Source: Cloacibacterium sp964530915
Lineage (GTDB): Bacteria; Bacteroidota; Bacteroidia; Flavobacteriales; Weeksellaceae
Assembly (NCBI GenBank): GCA_964530915.1
Contig: CAZHCK010000002.1
Span: 4,161 to 68,160, forward strand
DNA length: 64,000 nucleotides
Direction: 5' to 3'
The notes below the pieces were generated by a model that saw nothing but the letters and a program-made list of their open reading frames with translations, had not been told where the DNA came from and ran no database searches. Both the position numbers and the translations under genes were made by a program. Positions within the stretch are counted from its first letter, which is position 1, and every line of letters begins with the position of its first letter. Below are positions 61,492-64,000 of the stretch, in pieces.

Positions 61492-62055
61492 ATGAATTAT
61501 ATTTTAAAAGCAGAAAACTTGCAAAAAGTTTTTGAATCATTAGAAGTTTTTTCTAGCTCTTTTGTTTCCGACAACAAGCCTATGGAAGAATTATTCTCCC
61601 ATTCTGATTTGCTGTATTATGACAATGTCTCTATGATGGACAAACTCAAGGTGTCTGAAAGAACATTACAACGCTACAGAAAACAAGGAAAAATAAGATC
61701 TACCACTTTTGGGGGCAAGGTCTATTATCCTAAAAACTTTATGATTTTGCCTATACAAGAACCCGAAGTTCCCGAGGGCGAAAAAGACAATATTATCCCG
61801 CTTAATGAACATATCAGACGATGTACTACGCCAAGACCAAGGAGCAGAATAATCGATGTAGACCGATTGGCCAAAAGACTTACTTATTTCCCGAGGTCTG
61901 AAAAAGCATATAGCCCCAAAGCATTAAAAAAATTCATCAATTACCTAAAGGTCAAGCGAAAGCAAAACCACGCTACCCTGCAACTTTGGCCTAAGAAAAT
62001 AAAACTGATTGGTTTACCCATGATAAAGAGTAACCTCATTCCCTTGAAATTTTAG
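61492..62055 (+). CDS. Helix-turn-helix DNA-binding protein (MerR/excisionase-like wing)
   Basis: A 187-residue protein. The central segment MMDKLKVSERTLQRYRKQGK followed by IRSTTFGGKVYYPKNF is the HTH_17/excisionase-type domain common on Bacteroidota mobile elements. The N-terminus (1-45) is acidic and helical. The C-terminal third (about 110-187) is strongly basic (RRCTTPRPRSR, LKKFINYLKVKRK) and matches nothing I recognise. It is a plus-strand singleton with its own terminator. It may regulate the divergently transcribed DUF6266 gene or itself. Confidence 0.82.
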   Translation: MNYILKAENLQKVFESLEVFSSSFVSDNKPMEELFSHSDLLYYDNVSMMDKLKVSERTLQRYRKQGKIRSTTFGGKVYYPKNFMILPIQEPEVPEGEKDNIIPLNEHIRRCTTPRPRSRIIDVDRLAKRLTYFPRSEKAYSPKALKKFINYLKVKRKQNHATLQLWPKKIKLIGLPMIKSNLIPLKF

Positions 62056-62062
62056 ATAAAAA

Positions 62063-62090
62063 AACTCCCCGTTATTGGGGAGTTCTTTTT
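62063..62090 (+). terminator. Intrinsic terminator of the HTH gene
   Basis: Stem AACTCCCC (62063-62070) / GGGGAGTT (62077-62084) with a 6-nt loop, followed by CTTTTT. It lies 8 bp after the stop codon. Confidence 0.88.
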
Positions 62091-62153
62091 ATCGTATTAT
62101 CATTTTAATTTTCTCTTACTTGGTATAAAAATTATTAGTAACGAGGACTAAGT

Positions 62154-63305
62154 TCATGAAACAGGTTTTACTTTTTGCATTAATTGAACTATTTTCTCTA
62201 TATAATTATCCCAAGTATAGTCTTTGACTCTAGCATTTGCATTTTTACACCACTCAAGATAATTCTCAGCAAATATTAGTTTTTCTATTGCATTTACTAT
62301 GGTTTCTGTTTCTGTATTTTCTAGATAATACCCAAAATCATTTTCGGTTCCGAAATCTTTTACAAACGCTTCATACGGTTTGATGATTATCGGTGTAAAA
62401 TATTTCATTGCTTCAATAGAGGAAGAATACGCTGCCCAAGTTTCAGAAGGATTGACCAATACTTTGGCATTTGTGAGTAGATTGTAGTAGGTTTTATTAT
62501 CTTCTGGCACATCTTTTTTGAGATACCCAAAACAGTTTACATTCTCTACGAATTCGGTTTTTTCAAAAAGATCTTCCTCTTTTATTCCAATCATGTTCAA
62601 TTGGAGTTCAGGATATTTTTTTCGCAAAATTTTAAAAGCTGATAGAAGTTTTTTTGCCCCTTCCAAATATTTTATTGCTCCGATAAAGAGAATTTGTTTA
62701 GAATTGATTTTTGCTTCTAATATTTTCTCATCTGAAATGGTGTTATCATTAATATCATTAATCACATTAATCCCTAGATGTTTCACGTCTTTTTGATGTC
62801 TTTTTGCAATGCTGTCTCTCGCATCTTTAAAAAGAGAAACTACTATTTCAGCTTTTTTTATGGCTTTTCTCTGATAATCTGTAAACCATTTTTCAAAAAA
62901 ATATGGTTTTCTGTTTAGCCTATCTAGAATGACGATATCATACGTCCAATCTCCAAATAGTAAAGAGGGAACTTTAGAAAATTTATTATAAAACTCAAAG
63001 TTTAAAAAAATACAGAAATAGGCATCTGGATTTTCTCTCACTACTTTTTTAATCTTCTTAAAAGTTTCTCTTCTAAAAAACCAAGTTCTAATGTATGAAT
63101 ACTGATGATTGGGGAATAAAATTGATAAATATCTGTACATATAGTTTCCCCACCACAAATTGGTTTCAGGATTTGGATTTATGTCTAACCTTAGCAATTC
63201 AAAACCTTTTTTTTCTAAATTTTCAGAAAAAAGATAAGGAATATTAGACCAAGAAACTGCACTTCTAGAATCTCCGTAGGATACAAAAATTATTTTTCTA
63301 GACAT
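62154..63305 (-). CDS. Glycosyltransferase, GT4-like
   Basis: A 383-residue GT-B type protein with IIFVSYGDSRSAVSWSNIPY at the N-terminus, ILFIGAIKYLEGAKKLLSAF, and LVNPSETWAAYSSSIEAMKY in place of the usual E-x7-E segment. It follows directly after the acyltransferase stop (no gap), so the two form one transcript that enters the window from the right. It probably belongs to a third glycan gene block outside the window. The donor is unknown. Confidence 0.85.
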   Translation of the reverse strand: MSRKIIFVSYGDSRSAVSWSNIPYLFSENLEKKGFELLRLDINPNPETNLWWGNYMYRYLSILFPNHQYSYIRTWFFRRETFKKIKKVVRENPDAYFCIFLNFEFYNKFSKVPSLLFGDWTYDIVILDRLNRKPYFFEKWFTDYQRKAIKKAEIVVSLFKDARDSIAKRHQKDVKHLGINVINDINDNTISDEKILEAKINSKQILFIGAIKYLEGAKKLLSAFKILRKKYPELQLNMIGIKEEDLFEKTEFVENVNCFGYLKKDVPEDNKTYYNLLTNAKVLVNPSETWAAYSSSIEAMKYFTPIIIKPYEAFVKDFGTENDFGYYLENTETETIVNAIEKLIFAENYLEWCKNANARVKDYTWDNYIEKIVQLMQKVKPVS

Positions 63306-63914
63306 TTAGCTTATCATTTTAATAATTCTTGCCGGAATTCCTGCTACCACAGCATTTTTAGGAACATCTTTAGTAACTACTGCATTTGCCCCAATTATTG
63401 CATTTTCACCAATTTTTACATTTGGTAAAATTGCAACGCCTTCTCCTACCCAAACATTTTTTCCTATAATGATTTCTCCCGGAGAATAAATAGGTCTTTC
63501 TTGTGGTGGAATATTGATGCTTTCTACATCTGTTTTTCCGTGACTATGGTCTGAAATAAAAATTCTACTGGCAAATAAACAACCATCACCAATTTCTATT
63601 TTATTGGCACAAGCAATATGAACATCTGTTTGAAAAACTACATTATCACCAATAATGAGTTTAGAATGAGTAGGCTCACCTTCAATTTCTACAAAAACAT
63701 CTGCTCTAAACCTGTCTGAAGCTCTAAAATTATTCCCAATTTCAATATTTCTTGGGTCTGGAATTCTAAAATCTTTAGCAATTGTAAAATTCTCTCCTAC
63801 TTTCTTGAAAGATTTTTTTAAAGCTTCAATTCTTTCCCATTCTTCTTCTTGTAATCTATTTTTGAAAACAGAATACAAATAATCAGAAATTTTATTTTTT
63901 AAATAGCTTATCAT
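63306..63914 (-). CDS. Hexapeptide-repeat O-acyltransferase (CatB/LbH family)
   Basis: A 202-residue protein. A short helical N-terminus is followed by left-handed beta-helix repeats: IEIGNNFRASDRF, VVFQTDVHIACANKIEIGDG, ISDHSHGKTD with the catalytic-type His, WVGEGVAILPNVKIGENAIIGANAVV, and the closing VPKNAVVAGIPARIIK. It resembles the sugar O-acetyltransferases of polysaccharide loci and likely acetylates a sugar of the glycan. The 86 bp upstream to the window edge hold no gene I can see. Confidence 0.9.
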   Translation of the reverse strand: MISYLKNKISDYLYSVFKNRLQEEEWERIEALKKSFKKVGENFTIAKDFRIPDPRNIEIGNNFRASDRFRADVFVEIEGEPTHSKLIIGDNVVFQTDVHIACANKIEIGDGCLFASRIFISDHSHGKTDVESINIPPQERPIYSPGEIIIGKNVWVGEGVAILPNVKIGENAIIGANAVVTKDVPKNAVVAGIPARIIKMIS

Positions 63915-64000
63915 TCTTCTATTTTAGAAATTTCTCTGTTTATTGTTAGAATTGCGGTAGGATTTAAAAATTACTTTTCTAGAAATTTAAAATATTATAG

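Noticed and set aside
63915..64000. Possible C-terminal end of a further gene before the acyltransferase
   Set aside because: The only frame ending near the acyltransferase start is closed by a stop after about 19 codons, so no gene end can be supported.
1..64000. tRNA, rRNA, riboswitches and phage attachment sites
   Set aside because: I scanned the gaps by eye and saw no cloverleaf, rRNA segment or known riboswitch core. A covariance search would be needed to exclude them fully.

Overview
The window is AT-rich DNA from a member of the Bacteroidota, most likely a flavobacterium of the Chryseobacterium/Cloacibacterium (Weeksellaceae) type. This is inferred from four proteins with type IX secretion (T9SS) C-terminal signals, the lack of Shine-Dalgarno sequences, promoter words of the TAnnTTTG kind, a DUF6266 protein, and the typical flavobacterial intergenic hairpin repeats. 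Almost everything is read from the minus strand. Only an M28 peptidase and a small helix-turn-helix protein are on the plus strand.

Region 1 (about 22.4 kb down to 1) is a Wzx/Wzy-type surface-polysaccharide operon. In transcription order it holds recX, then pglC, pglD, pglE and pglF (UDP-di-N-acetylbacillosamine and the initiating phosphosugar transferase). A UDP-GlcNAc 4-epimerase and a UDP-HexNAc dehydrogenase follow (probably making UDP-GalNAcA), then Wza and Wzc (export and tyrosine kinase). Next come a glycosyltransferase (GT), Wzx, Wzy and three more GTs. Last are fnlA, a cupin isomerase/epimerase, fnlB, a four-helix-bundle gene and fnlC (UDP-N-acetyl-L-fucosamine), and a formyltransferase cut by the window edge. 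Together they predict a repeat unit started on diNAcBac and containing a uronic acid and L-FucNAc, possibly N-formylated.

Region 2 (22.9-40.7 kb) holds four secreted T9SS cargo proteins: three giant multidomain adhesin-like proteins (2259, 1492 and 1419 residues) that share a C-terminal module of roughly 350-400 residues, and a divergently transcribed M28 aminopeptidase. A small signal-peptide protein follows the largest one. Each unit ends in a clear intrinsic terminator.

Region 3 (59.8 kb down to 40.7 kb) is a second glycan cluster. It has twelve GT genes, an EpsG-like polymerase, a polysaccharide pyruvyl transferase and an embedded GH88/105-like hydrolase, but no flippase or export genes. 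Its intergenic gaps are full of short tandem repeats, double-hairpin repeats, large hairpins with covarying stems and relic 3' ends of GT genes, which suggests repeated cassette exchange.

Region 4 (59.8-62.1 kb) is a small island: a DUF6266 gene, a 727-bp spacer with 10-11-bp phased repeats and nested inverted repeats, and a divergently transcribed HTH gene with a palindrome in its leader. Region 5 (62.1-64 kb) returns to glycan genes: a GT and a hexapeptide acyltransferase.

The best candidates for something undescribed are the IVS-like four-helix-bundle element flanked by an imperfect inverted repeat inside the fnl operon, the hairpin family with a constant 22-nt loop and changing stems, the 52-bp double hairpins that vary only in their loops, and the DUF6266/repeat/HTH island.
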